DNA of 64,000 bases from Selaginella moellendorffii. Taxonomy: Eukaryota > Streptophyta > Lycopodiopsida > Selaginellales > Selaginellaceae. Shown piece by piece: positions 11,052-22,549 of this stretch. Position numbers and translations under genes: made by a program. The stretch covers positions 335,181 to 399,180 of the forward strand of contig NW_003314319.1 in NCBI RefSeq assembly GCF_000143415.4, written 5' to 3'. The notes below the pieces were generated by a model. It was not told the DNA's origin and did no database searches. It was given only the letters and a program-made list of their open reading frames with translations. Within the stretch, counting starts at the first letter, position 1. The number at the start of each line of letters is the position of its first letter.

Positions 11052-11195
11052 ATACCCTTAAGCTCCTTTGACCGACATTGACCATGTGGTTAAAGTTAGC
11101 ACCTAGTCCATCTTCCACAGTCATATACATCAAGGATGCATTGGGCCCTTCACTTCGAGATAATATACCTTTCAAATAGCTAATATATGAGTATT
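11052..11195 (-). repeat. Ty3 LTR end fused to integrase C-terminus fragment
   Basis: 11,055-11,105 matches the LTR region at 7,355-7,402. 11,105-11,195 matches the coding segment at 7,492-7,570. The intervening ~90 bp (polypurine side) are missing, so this is a deleted relic of another copy of the same element. Confidence 0.65.
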
Positions 11196-11682
11196 TTTCT
11201 TGCCGATCAATAATACTTTATATTCTTTAAGTTATCTTATGCAAGTTGTTTAGCATGCTATCTACACTTTTTGATAGTTAAATTTAATCATTATGTTTTT
11301 TGATGATACACTGGCTATTGAATTTTATTAGATAGTAAATCCTATTTTTTCCAATTATGATGATCTTGGTGGTTCCTGTACTCTAATATTGATTTATCAA
11401 ATAATAACTTACTTGCAATACTTTTGTGTTCTAATATAAGACTTATTTATTGATAATTAAGTCTCTAAAATATCATTGTTTGTGACTTTGATATTTACCA
11501 CCTATTGATCTTTGGGTTTGGGCCAGTATAGGCATACTGGCTTCGGCACTTCATGTGCATGGTGAAATCTTTAATCATGGGGTAACTACTATCGATTGGT
11601 CATATCACCCGCCTCTTTATTGATGTTCCTTATTTCCTTTTCAAGGGCGTAATCGTGTAAACAACTATAATTGCTTATTTAC
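11196..11682. other. AT-rich spacer, nothing recognised
   Basis: No open frame, repeat terminus or RNA gene could be supported. It is the target DNA flanking the LARD. Confidence 0.6.
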
Positions 11683-11687
11683 AATGG

Positions 11688-13327
11688 TGTGAGACACAAA
11701 ATCCCTAGGCCCCAAAGTGGAGCCGAAAGGGTGCCATGTGGTAGTGGCTGAAGCAAAAGCCAAATGAGCGTAACACGTTTGGACTAAAAGGCTCCGACTT
11801 GAAAGGTCGAGAGCGGGAGTGGAACTCCCAACAGAGTGCTCAAGAAACGAGCATGAAGCGAGCAATAAGCGAGGCTCCAAAAAGGGACCCAAAAGGACCA
11901 ACACATGACACGTGGAAGTGTCCAAGATGGAGTCTGAGATGGACCTGAGTTGAAGTCCGAGGTGGAGTTCGAGATGGAGTCCGAGATGGAGTCTGAGATG
12001 GACCGAGATGGAGTCCGAGATGGAGTCCGAGATGGACCCGAGATGGAGTCCAAGATGGACCGAGATGGAGTTTGATATGGAGTCCGAGATGGACCCGAGA
12101 TGGAATCTGAGATGGAGTCCGAGGTCGAGACCGAGACTGGGACAGAGACCGAGACCAAGACCGGGACAGAGACCGAGACCCAGACCGAGACCGAGACTGA
12201 GACCGAGACCGGGACCGAGACCGAGACCGAGGCCAAGCCCAAGACCGGGCCCGAGCCTGAGCCCGAGCCCGAGCCCGAGCCAGAGTCCGAGTCCGAGTCC
12301 GAGTCCGAGTCCAAGTCCGAGTCCGAGTCCGAGTCCGAGTCTGAGAGGGTGAAAGCCCAAAGCGTTCATCTCCCAGATCCTGGGGGGTTTGGTGAGCTCC
12401 AAAAGTATAGTAAGAGGGAGGACTGTAGTGGAGCCAGTTTGGCCAGGAAAGGCCAGTTTGGCCCAGGAAGGCCAAACCCAGTGTTGGGTGATGAACTGAC
12501 CACTGGAAAGTCCAAGACTAGAGTGAATACGGACCGACAAGCAGGGTAGCTTGGTAAAGTGTTCAAGAGTCGGCTCTAGTTCCCCTGGGAGATCGACTGG
12601 CCGATGCTCCCAATCCAAGTGTGGGTGGCACTACTTACTTATATACCTAGTGTGGCTCAATGGAACCTCGCTCTAAGCCCATGGCTAGAGCACCTAAAGG
12701 CAGAAGGTGGGCTCGCGTAGGGCCACGGTGTTCCGAAATGTTGTCCCGAAGTCTCAAATGGGGGAAAAGAGGAGGAGTAGTCCTCTAGTATAGTGACTAT
12801 GAATACGGTCACATGGTGAGGAAGTCCCAGAGGACAATGGGACTTAATGGCCAGGCCTACGGGTCTTGATCTAGTGGCAATGTTGGTGAACATGGCCATG
12901 GACAGGAAAAAGGACTTGGCAGGAACTGACAAAGGGATGTTGGGGAAGGCTATTCCTCATGTCTGTGGGCATCCTAAGGATGCTAAGGAGTGGATCTGGG
13001 ATGACCACTTGTGGACGGACGGCCCAGTCTTGGGGAGACGGGATTGTGATGCAAGTGGTATTGGACCACCAGTGCGGCAAAGGTGAATGGGCATGGCCTT
13101 AGTGTAACGGGCCGATATGTCAGTGGTACCTTTGGGTGTCAGTCTTAGGACTGGACACGGGGAGCACTTGGACCAAGTGCAAGGGATGAGTGGCATGGAT
13201 GCCATCCTTGGGACTAGCAAGTCCTAAGTCCTGAATTGGACTTAAGGAGGTTATGAATGAGACTCCTCCAAGTGGTCGGAGTTGTGGTTAAGTGACTAAA
13301 GTAGAATGGAAAATTTAGTCTCTTACA
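11688..13327 (+). repeat. 5' LTR of LARD
   Basis: TG...CA termini. It contains the hexamer array at ~11,925-12,345 and conserved unique sequence to 13,327. The same LTR occurs inverted at 5,193-6,713 and, decayed and truncated, at 33,190-34,137. Confidence 0.85.
11925..12345 (+). repeat. GAG-hexamer minisatellite in LARD LTR
   Basis: First half: GAGATGGAGTCC-like dodecamers with GACC(C)GAGATG interruptions. Second half: GAGACC, then GAGCCC and GAGTCC hexamers. Apparent Glu-Thr/Glu-Ser/Pro-Arg frames on both strands are products of the 6-bp period. Confidence 0.9.
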
Positions 13328-13330
13328 ATT

Positions 13331-13342
13331 TGGTATTAAAGC
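13331..13342 (+). other. decayed primer-binding site of LARD
   Basis: TGGTATTAAAGC, three bases after the LTR end, differs from the canonical TGGTATCAGAGC by two transitions (C to T, G to A). Confidence 0.75.
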
Positions 13343-15867
13343 TGTTCTTTAGTCCGACTTTTATTGGTGCTCAAGTATATCACCACTTGTGTTAGCATCG
13401 GAAGGTCCTAGGAGTGGACCTATCCTTGAGGAGTAGCAAGTCGGGAAGACATGGCTCTCCACTACAATTCAGGTGTGAATTTGTAAGTGAGATGGTGGAT
13501 AGAAAAGGGCCAATAATAGAACGACTTTGGGATCTTGGGAACAATATAAGGGTTTCCTTAGAGAGTTAAGGATGTGATCTAGATGAGTGTTTGACGTAAC
13601 CAACTGGCTAATGTAGTTGTGGTAAACAACTGTAGTTGGGATCATGTGAAAGATGCGGACTCCAAAAACAATAAATGAGTCACAAGATTACCCTTATATA
13701 GTTGAGGTTGGTACTCATAAATTTGAGACCGGAATTGGTGACCGTGGGAGGTCAAATACAAAAGAGGACACTAGTCCTTGAAATGGTAGCCAAGGCTACC
13801 TTTAATAAATGCTGGAAAAACCTAAGGAGTTGGGGGTGTACTTAAAGATGAGTTGTTATTCTCATCACATGGACAAGTAGTCTTAAGGGGCAAAAGTTAG
13901 CCCCAAAAAAATCATCAAGTGTCTAAGTAACACTTGCAAAGATTGTCCTTGTGAGTAGGATATGAATACAAGAAGTTGTATTCCAGCGAGTTGGCACCTT
14001 GAAAACTAAGACCTCGTAGATTGTTGGATTAGCAACATCCAAAATGCTAGATGACTCAAGTGGAGTCAGGGAATGGTCCTAAGGGATTGGTTGAAGCATT
14101 TGGACTAAGGTGTATGGTGCCCCATGAGGTATAGGGAGGATCATAAAATCCAAGTATGAGAACAATAGGTATCTCATTGATGGCAAAATGTGCCATACTA
14201 AAGTTATGGGAAAGATGTTCCCAGAAAAAAGCAACTTTGGCCCAAAGTTGGGTGCAAACACTATAGTGCGGTGCTAACGAATAGTTAGCATGAGGAACAA
14301 TATTGGTCTTGGCAAGACCTAAACACTAATAAGTAGTGTTATAAGGATAGGCTCGTGGGGCCAATAGTGTGGAGACACCAAATGTGCCAAGGTGTGATAC
14401 CTTGAAGTTATGTTGGTGGGTTCATAAGAACCCCTTGCCAAAGGGAATCCCAACGGAAATGGGAATGGCATAGCCTAAGCTGGAAGGCATGTGGTAGAGT
14501 GTGGTGACCAAAACAATGATGGAAGTGTGGAAGCATCAGCAATGAGTTATAGGACTTGACAACTATGAGGCAACAAAGCAAAAGGTGCAAGATAATTTGT
14601 TAAATTGGTAGAAGGTAGCTACCCAAGACTTCTTAATGGCATAAGGAAGTTAAATATACCCTTATAGAGGATAAATTTGCTTATGTTGCAATATAGTAAG
14701 TCAATGTTGAAAAGGGGAATGCTCATTGTCAAAGAGGCCATCATTGGGACATCCAAACACTCTAGAACACCCGGAGGTGGTGTTTGATGTCGCGAGGGCA
14801 ATAGATAGGGCCCAAGGGACTAAGTCCCTAGCGAATGATGGATAAAAAGTGCTATCCAAATGTCCAAAGTTGCAAAGACAGAAGAAGTCCGTCTATCCAA
14901 ATCGGATAAAGCCAAAAATGGAATTTTGGCAAAATTAGTGATGGGCATATAAAGGCCTATATGTAGCAACGTTAATCCTGGTGTGTGGGATTATAAGGTG
15001 AGCATACCTAAATTGAGGAACCACTCCCTAGGCTGTTGGGTAGGTTCATCCCCAAGAATACTTGCTAAGGCATGGTAGAAAGTGCAAAGTTATCCTCCTA
15101 ATTTGGACATGAATAACCGAAGGAAATGTATAATGCCAAAAGCAAGTAGTAAGGGGATAGAACCAAACCATAGGAATCAAGGAGCATAACCAAAGGTGGT
15201 TATGTTAGTTAGGAGTGGAGAATCAAGTGGACGCTCGAGTATATTATTACTAGCAACCGTGGTGCCATGAAGAGTCTAAAGCATGGAATTGTCCATGCTA
15301 GACTATATGGCAATTGGAAAGCTTGCAAAAGGAGAAGCCTTAGCAAGCTAAGGGACAAAGTTCCTTCAAGTTCCCAAAGACAATTCTAGGTAGCTTAGTA
15401 CCTAGAAAGGCCAAGTGTAAATGGTTCATAGAGCGCGCAAAATCAGAGTGGCACAGCAAAAGCGTGGTCTTGAAGCTAACCATGAGGCAAGGCTATCAAG
15501 GTTGGGGAAGTAATTCCAGAGTGTTCAAAAAGAGGGTTTTAAACGAAAGTCGATGGTTAAGGACTTTCACGCTTATGCATGAACCATGTTACGGTGGCCG
15601 AATGACTTGTTAAGTGAGATTGGCAAGTCAGAGGGACAAATCCCCTAGTTGAAGTTGCTAACTTCAAAATGAGTGGCCTATGGGGCCAAGTATGGAGGAG
15701 TCCATGCATGATCATAGACTTGTCAAGTGAGAGGACTTAGCAATGTGGGGGAACTAGGTTCCTAAGCTGTGATCTATAACGCACTTTGAGTATAAGTTGG
15801 TGCACCGGCATGGGGAGTCATGCCAGGCATCTAGGGTGATGTCGTCCGTAGATGCATATACAGAGGT

Positions 15868-15912
15868 TGGGTTCGAGTCCCAACCCTCTAGTGCTTGGGT
15901 TTGAGTCCCAAA
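15868..15912 (+). other. tandem tRNA T-arm-like hairpins in LARD interior
   Basis: GGTTGGG TTCGAGT CCCAACC forms a 7-bp stem with a 7-nt loop identical in pattern to a tRNA T loop (TTCRANY, RNA polymerase III B box). About 28 bases later, TTGGG TTTGAGT CCCAA repeats the 5-bp stem and 7-nt loop geometry. No A box or acceptor stem was found nearby, so a complete tRNA is not claimed. Confidence 0.55.
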
Positions 15913-17388
15913 TCACTAGGGCATGGTGATGGTTTGGAATATGAGGACACTCATATTTCGGTGGTCATAGACTCTCAGTGAAGAGATTGGTTTGGGCACA
16001 CTGCTAAGCGAGGGATGCCTCGGAGTCATGATGCACAGTTAGATTGCTTAGAGTGAAAGCTCGGCATATCTAACTTGAACACTTTGGTGCAAAGGGCACC
16101 AAGGACGTGGTGAATGAGATGGGGATACCTAGTCTTAGTTGCTATGGATCCTTGGTTAGAAGGGCTGGCTTGGGCGCACTGCCAAGTGTGGGGGATGCCC
16201 CCGAGATCATAGTCAACAATTTAAAAAGGTCTAGAAGATTTAGTTCCTATTGGTAAACCTATTAAGGGGTCAATATGAGATCATCAGGTGATCTTGTGGC
16301 TAAACAAAGATAAGGTCTTTGTTTGGGTTAAGGAATATGATTCTCAGTTCAAAGTGTTGATTTGAACTATTGATAATGGTGTGGCTTGGTCGAGGTGACC
16401 AAGTGAGAAGGACACCTAAAGGGAAATCAGTTGTGCCAATACGATGGTATAGTAAGTCCAAGAAAGTAGTCTCGGGGAGAGACCCATGGGAGGGTCGCAA
16501 AGTTGGGCCGTGGACGAAGCCCATAGCAGAAATTGCTAAAGAGACCTACTAGGGGTGAGCACCCGCTGAACTTAGCAAAGTAAAGCCTTTGCCTTGAAAC
16601 CAAAAGGATATCTCGAGAATGAAGGTAGTGATCCTATGTTGCTCAGTGCAACAATCAATGGATAAAAGCAAAAGACTAGTGGCCAAGTGTGGGCCATGAA
16701 GTTCATTGAAAGGAATCCAAATGGCAAAGTTGAGCATGGAACACTAATATGTTGGATGCTAACGGATTGTGAGAAAGGAAATGTGCTTCCAAGGATGGAT
16801 TCCCAAATGCTCCAAGTTGGCAAAGGTGAAAGCTCCAAGGGAGGGAGTGGCAAAGTAGCTAAAGGATAAGGTTGTGGATAGCTCTAGCACAACTTACGAT
16901 GGCTGGAACTTGGTGCCAAAAGTGGCATACAATAGAAAAGAGGACGATGGCGCCCTCAAGTGGGAAGCTTCCTAGGATGGGAAGTGAAGTTGCACAATAT
17001 GTGTAGTGAAAGGTGTCGAAGACACCAAAGAAATTGACTTCGAGAAATCAAAATTAAAAGTTCCAAGGTGAATTTGTCATGTCAATAGAAGTTGGGACTA
17101 CTTAAGAATGAGTAGTGGAATTGAGTTAGAAAAGGTGTCTTTAACGGGTTTAACGAGAACTAAACCAATAAAAGGGAGCAAACCACCCCAAGTGGCCGAA
17201 TGAGTCTTTATGTTAGAGAGACTATGCCCCTTAGAGGATGGACAAGGCAAGGTGAGCCTTCGGGGTCAAACCATAGACAAATATTGGCTGGGTGCCAAGG
17301 ATGGAAATGGTAATACCTGCGGGTGTTACTTTATAAAAGGGTTTATTGTTCGATGAGGACATCGAACTTCATCTATGGGTGGTGGAGT

Positions 17389-17964
17389 TGTGAGACACAA
17401 AATCCCTAGGCCCCAAAGTGGAGCCGAAAGGGTGCCACGTGGTAGTGGCCGAAGCAAAAGCCAAACGAGCGTAACACGTTTGGACTAAAAGGCTCCAACT
17501 TGAAAGGTCGAAAGCGGGAGTGGAACTCCCAATGGAGTGCTCAAGGAATGAGCATGAAGCGAGCAATAAGCGAGGCTCCAAAAAGGGATCCAAAAGGACC
17601 AACACATGACACGTGGAAGTGTCTGAGATGGACCTGAGTTGAAGTCCGAGGTGGAGTTCGAGATGGAGTCCGAGATGGACCCGAAATGGAGTCCGAGATG
17701 GACCCGAGATGGAGTCCGAGATGGACCGAGATGGACCCGAGATGGAATCCGAGATGTCAGTGGTACCTTTGGGTGTCAGTCTTGGGACTGGACACGGGGA
17801 GCACTTGGACCAAGTGCAAGGGATGAGTGGCATGGATGCCATCCTTGGGACTAGCAAGTCCCAAGTCCTGAATTGGACTTAAGGAGGTTGTGAATGAGAC
17901 TCCTCCAAGTGGTCGGAGGTGTGGTTAAGTAACTAAAGTAGAATGGAAAATTTAGTCGTTTACA
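17389..17964 (+). repeat. 3' LTR of LARD, internally deleted
   Basis: Starts TGTGAGACAC and ends GTTTACA. The hexamer array is shortened (17,620-17,757) and the ~1.06 kb corresponding to about 12,050-13,115 of the 5' LTR is missing. The deletion junction falls at GAGATG/TCAGTGG, inside the satellite. Confidence 0.85.
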
Positions 17965-17969
17965 AATGG

Positions 17970-18307
17970 TTTAGGTTTGGTTTCTTTGCTCAAGAGGGTT
18001 AATGCCTTTGGCTTCTCTCTTTATGTCCCTGCGAGTAGGGGTATATCACACTTTTGTAAGCTAGGTGATACCTAGAGCCACAAGGGTGGCTAACTCTATT
18101 GGTCATTTCTTTGCCAGCAATGGCCAGAAAATGTTTGAGTGTAACACACTTGCATTAGACAAAGAAGTTCCTTTCTAACTTATTTAAGTTGGTGCATTTC
18201 TCATAAAGTGTGAATGCCATAAACTATTTTTGGAGTTGTTTCCTTGGTAGTGTTCTAAATTAGAGTATGTATCGACGAGGACATCGATCTTCCCTAAGGG
18301 GGGAGAA
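17970..18307 (+). repeat. 3' internal end of another related LTR element
   Basis: The segment ends CGAGGACATCGATCTTCCC and a polypurine run (AAGGGGGGAGAA), followed at 18,308 by TGTCGC. This parallels CGATGAGGACATCGAAC just before the LARD 3' LTR. The LARD inserted into or beside this older element. No coding domain is recognisable. Confidence 0.5.
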
Positions 18308-18875
18308 TGTCGCAAATATAACTGTGGGTATCAAAAGTTATCTATTAATTAGTCCTTTCAGATATTCTTTCCTTACAGCCATAATGGCAAGAGGTCAATA
18401 TTGTTATCAATTCCTACTTAAAATAGTTGAAAAACTAGTCAATGACTGTACACTTAAATCGGATAAACATAAGGTAGGAACCATATGTGTTTCTTGCTAA
18501 GCATATTCGGCTTAGTTTGAGAAACTCCTATCATTAGCTTGGACTTGATAGTATCAAGAACCTTTGTGATATTGAACTTAATCCCTCAATATTCACTAAA
18601 TGATAGCTACCGTATTTGCCAAACACCCTCACTATCATGCCTTTTATGTTAGTCTCATTCCAGTCCCAAATGCTATTTATGAAAAGTGTCTAAATTTTCT
18701 CATTTGGCATATTTACAGAATGTAAAGATTGTCCTAAACATAATGGTGTTCATCTTATGTCTAAATTCACAATCTAGGGATATTCTATATTTAGCAAATT
18801 TCAAATTTGTCCTAGAGACTAACTTCTAGTACTAAGGGTAGCTAAAGGTGAAAGCGTAAAGCATATGTTCCTTAG
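18308..18875 (+). repeat. probable LTR start of the related element
   Basis: TGTCGCAAATATAAC follows the polypurine run, as an LTR start would. The far end cannot be placed because the sequence runs into the low-quality block. No gene is seen. Confidence 0.35.
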
Positions 18876-19215
18876 AGGGCGGGGGGGGGGGGGGGGGGGG
18901 GGGGGGGTTTTAAGGGTTTTAAAAAATAAAAAGGGGGAAATTGGGCCTTTTCCCCCCACCCAAAAAAAAAAAAAAGTCCCCCTTTGATGGCCGGCCCTTT
19001 TGGGGATTTTAATTGGGGTCCAACCCCAAATTCCAACCCAATTTAGGGGGGAAAAACCCCCGTCCCCCTTTTTGGCCCCCGGAAAGTTAAAAAAACCCCA
19101 AAATTTGGGGGGGCCCCTTTTTGAAAAAAAACCCAAAAATGGGAAAATAAAAGCCTTTAAAATTTTCCCAAGCACTTTTGGGCCCTAACCCTTTCCCCCC
19201 TAAGGGGGAACCCTA
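18876..19215. other. probable low-quality sequence or assembly artefact
   Basis: A G run of nearly 30 bases is followed by ~310 bp in which almost every base occurs in homopolymer runs of 2-7 (poly-A, poly-C, poly-G alternating). The normal repeat sequence resumes abruptly at about 19,220. This texture is unlike the flanks and typical of poor chromatogram ends. Apparent Pro/Gly/Lys-rich frames here should be ignored. Confidence 0.7.
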
Positions 19216-19239
19216 AAAAAAACCTTTGGGCCCCAATGT

Positions 19240-19880
19240 CATTGCTTCTTGCCTCTATACTTAGGAGTGTGGCACCGTTCTTTCGTTCAATGGACCAAAG
19301 CCTTGAAACTCGGGTTCTACACTACTGTCCTTTGGACACATGGCATATAACATGTGGCATATGGAGGGTTTAAGTTCCACTTCATGGTTATCCTATGGTA
19401 AATCACCATAGAATGAAGGGTGAAAACTATATGTGTTATATTTGGTATTAGAGGATGAGTTTTAACAAATACTATCCAATGAAATTGGGCAATTAGTCTC
19501 ATTGTATACGCAAAGATGAAAACAATGATTTAAGTGGGTATATATCTAAATGCAAAAGCTTTGCATTTGTTCTTTGGGTATGGATTTTGGTTACTTTTTT
19601 ATACCATATTATGTGAGCTTGCGCTTGGGCTTATAAAATGGATTGAAATGTTTTGTTTGCATGAGTTTGCATTTGGGCTTGTAAGTAAGGCACATTAACA
19701 ACTCAAAGTTACACTTTAAGTTGGTAGGAATAATGTTAGTCTATTGGTGGTTCCATGAGTGGTTTCATGTACTATGGGTAAAAGTAAATTTTCCCTAGGT
19801 TTGCTATAAGTGGCAAATAGGCTAGTCCATAGCTGTTTAGCATAGCACTAGTGGATCCTTCCTATGCATGATTATAAGTG
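19240..19880 (+). repeat. dispersed repeat, inverted partner of 2,390-2,960
   Basis: Reverse-complement alignment with 2,390-2,960 as described there. No coding content. Confidence 0.6.
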
Positions 19881-21009
19881 GGTTTTAAGTAGCCATTAAT
19901 CAATAGGAATTGAACTTATGTCATTTTCTTTGATACCACATGTAATGCACCCTATCTCTCTCCCCTTAAACCATAATGAAAAAGCCTTTAGTGGTTATTT
20001 TATCCCCATTTATCCTCTAAAGTTTTAAAGATCCATAGTGATAGTATATCCAAATCTTATTCCATGATCACATGTGCTACAAATATGTTAACATACTGGA
20101 AAGTCCAAATTTCAAAGCTTACAATTTAGCATCTAAGAAACCTTGAGTTCGACTTTATTAATTAAATACACCATATCACACCATATGTTGATATTAATAT
20201 TTAATAGTTCAATTCCCTTTAGTTAGGCTCGACCCAAGGGATAACCTTTGCTCAAGAAAACATGAATTTACATAGAAGCATAGTGGATTATAGCCAACAA
20301 AAATGACATTTGGCATTCAAAAGGTCTCAAGTATGACTTTATTAATTGGCTAGAGGAATCATACCATATCACACCACATATTGAGATTGACATTTAATAA
20401 TCTAGTTTCTTCTGGTTGGGTTTTTTTTTTTTTTTTTTTGAGGGATAACTTCCATTTATGCCTTTTGAAGCATGATGCAATGTAAGCAATTGAGAATGAC
20501 TCAAAAAAATGGTTTATAAAAGTTTAAATATAGAAGGAAATGAGCATCTATTTTCCCAAATGGTTAAAGGTCTTCAAATACTTGGAATTAAGCATATTTG
20601 GATTTAAATAGTATTAAGTATAGCGGATTGTAAGTATTAATGTTTATAGCTTTATAAATTAAGAAAAAAAATATTTAGATCTTCACTTCAGAATTTAATT
20701 CTAAATAACACTTTAACCTCTAAATTATGAATAGTTATATTTTTAGTTTTTCACTTTCTATTTTTTAATTTCTAAAACTTTAGTATCTAATAATATTATT
20801 TGTGGTGCATAATAGGGTGACAAAATAGGTGAAAGATATAAGCTCTTTTACACTTCCAACTCCACATGTCAATCACCATTCACTTTGCTATTCTTCCATT
20901 CACAATATTGAGGTTGAATCATTGTCTAAAAATAGATATTCCAATTTTTCATATTCAAAATATGGAGGACAATATCAGCTTTCACAAGTTGAAGACATCC
21001 AATTTGTGC
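19881..21009. other. AT-rich spacer up to the duplication breakpoint
   Basis: No gene recognised. A ~20-bp poly-T tract occurs at about 20,420. The sequence stops being unrelated to 39,772-50,215 precisely at 21,010. Confidence 0.6.
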
Positions 21010-21685
21010 ATTCCAGGTAACTCAAGGCACCTCCATCACAGGCGCCAACACAACCCCAGAATCCCCGGGAGGCCAGCGCTTCGACTCTGTCATGGGAGTA
21101 GATGGAGCCCTCTCCATCCTCGCCGATGCCATGGCCTTCGTCCAGCTTGGCTTCGAGTATATGAGCCCCGACACACCCAAGAAGGAGATTGACACCATCC
21201 ACTTCACAGTGGACGGCATGCCTGGGGTGGCCTACGCCATTGGTGTGGAGATCCATCTCAGCGCACAGTTTGTTGCTACTTTCACTGGAGACTTGGTTTT
21301 TGAGCTCCGAGGCGTCTTGTACCACGAGATGACTCACATTTGGCAGTGGTTCGGCAAGGACGGGAGCCGGGCGCCGCAGGGACTGATCGAGGGGATTGCC
21401 GACTTTATGAGGCTCAAGGCTAAGCTAGGTGTGTCGACCAATGGGTTTGTGGGGTCGGGGAGCCACTGGGACGAGGGGTATACCGTGACTGCACTGTTTC
21501 TAAACTATGTCAACGATCTCTATCCCAGCTTTGTGGCAGAGCTTAACAAGAAGCTCTATGACGGGTGGAGTGAAAACTACTTCCAGGATCTGACTGGAAA
21601 GAGTGTGGATCAGTTGTGGAGCGATTACAAACTGAACTTTGTTTATAGATTTTGTCTGAAGAATGGAACCAAATTGTCATTATGA
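21010..21685 (+). pseudogene. basic secretory protein-like gene, 3' part (5' end severed)
   Basis: This encodes the mature part of a plant basic secretory protein (peptidase-like family with a zinc HExxH). Visible are SVMGVDGALSILADAM, the metal motif LYHEMTHIWQW and GLIEGIADFMRLKA. The first 11 codons (signal peptide start) are absent here and lie instead at 32,364-32,395, more than 11 kb downstream, because the duplicate was opened at this point. The 3' end also differs from the right copy: a ~16-bp deletion removes the stop after WSDYK and adds a short unrelated tail ending at 21,685. The frame could be translated only from an internal Met (21,092), without a secretion signal. Probably non-functional. 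Confidence 0.8.
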
Positions 21686-22350
21686 AATATACATCAATTA
21701 AGAGTCTTAGATAATGGTAAAACTAAATAGCCCTTTAGCTATTACAACCTAAATTTATAATTAAAGAGTTTATAAAGAGTAAATTATTATAATTGAATAC
21801 TTTAGATTATTTTTTGGATTGTTTAAGCAAACCTGTAAGTTATAAATGTATTTATGATTATTGATCATTTAGATTATTCAATAATAGTAAACAGGAATGA
21901 CACTATTATAACCAAACATTGCTACATGCATAGTGCAGCTATTAAAAATGCAAAATAATGAGAATTTTAATGGTTTGTTTAATATTCAAGATAATATACT
22001 TTAAAACTAAAGCATTAGTGTTAGTAAATAGATTTTGTATTTGTCTTTGGGCAACTTGCCATGTGGCAATCTTCATTATAATTTTTTTCCTATGCTCTCT
22101 CTATTTTATAGTTAGTTAATTATTATTTACTTTTTGAGTTTCTAATCTTTCATGTAATTTATTATCATGAAGATTATTGTATACTGCTTCTAATCACTTT
22201 ATCTACCAAAAGAAGTCTTACACTGTATTTAATCTCACCAAATTAAATAGTAAATATTTGCTAATGATTGTTACAATTTTTTCCTTTTTGATCATATATA
22301 TTAATATCCATTGCATACAAGAGAATCTCATGGTCTTTCTTTTGCATGAT

Positions 22351-22437
22351 TATCTGTCTTATTGAGAAATTATCCCATAAAACATCAACTATTGATGGGC
22401 TGGTTTGACTTTGCATTTAAAATAATAACTCAAGTGA
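22351..22437 (+). repeat. ghost copy of the secretory-protein upstream region
   Basis: TCTGTCTTATTGAGAAATTA ... ATAATAACTCAAGTGAG matches, over ~85 bp, the sequence just upstream of the secretory-protein start (32,246-32,335 here). The same pair flanks the gene in the right copy (43,981-44,066 and 45,366-45,450). Confidence 0.7.
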
Positions 22438-22549
22438 GTAATTGCATATAATCTAAAATTTTTAGGCTAATCGGATTATGCGTAGAAGTTTACTATTCAT
22501 TTCAGCAGCTTGTAGAAGTTTTACTTTTCATTTCAGCAGCTAACATCTA

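Larger units (their letters stand above)
11688..17964 (+). mobile_element. LARD: large non-coding LTR retrotransposon
   Basis: A complete element flanked by a 5-bp target duplication AATGG (11,683-11,687 and 17,965-17,969). The 5' LTR is 11,688-13,327 (1,640 bp, TGTGAGACAC ... CTCTTACA). The primer-binding site is at 13,331 and the 3' LTR is 17,389-17,964 (576 bp). The 3' LTR lacks about 1.06 kb relative to the 5' LTR: it jumps from the hexamer array at ~17,757 to the segment equivalent to ~13,119. The ~4.06-kb internal domain has no frame longer than about 90 codons and no retroviral domain, so it must be mobilised in trans. Its last ~90 bp resemble those of the chromovirus relic ending at 36,403, its likely relative. 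Confidence 0.85.

Noticed and set aside
15868-15912. Complete tRNA gene or SINE
   Set aside because: T-arm-like hairpins are present, but no A box, anticodon arm or acceptor stem can be fitted.
18819-19188. Pro/Gly/Phe-rich open frames
   Set aside because: They lie in the homopolymer-rich block judged to be poor sequence.
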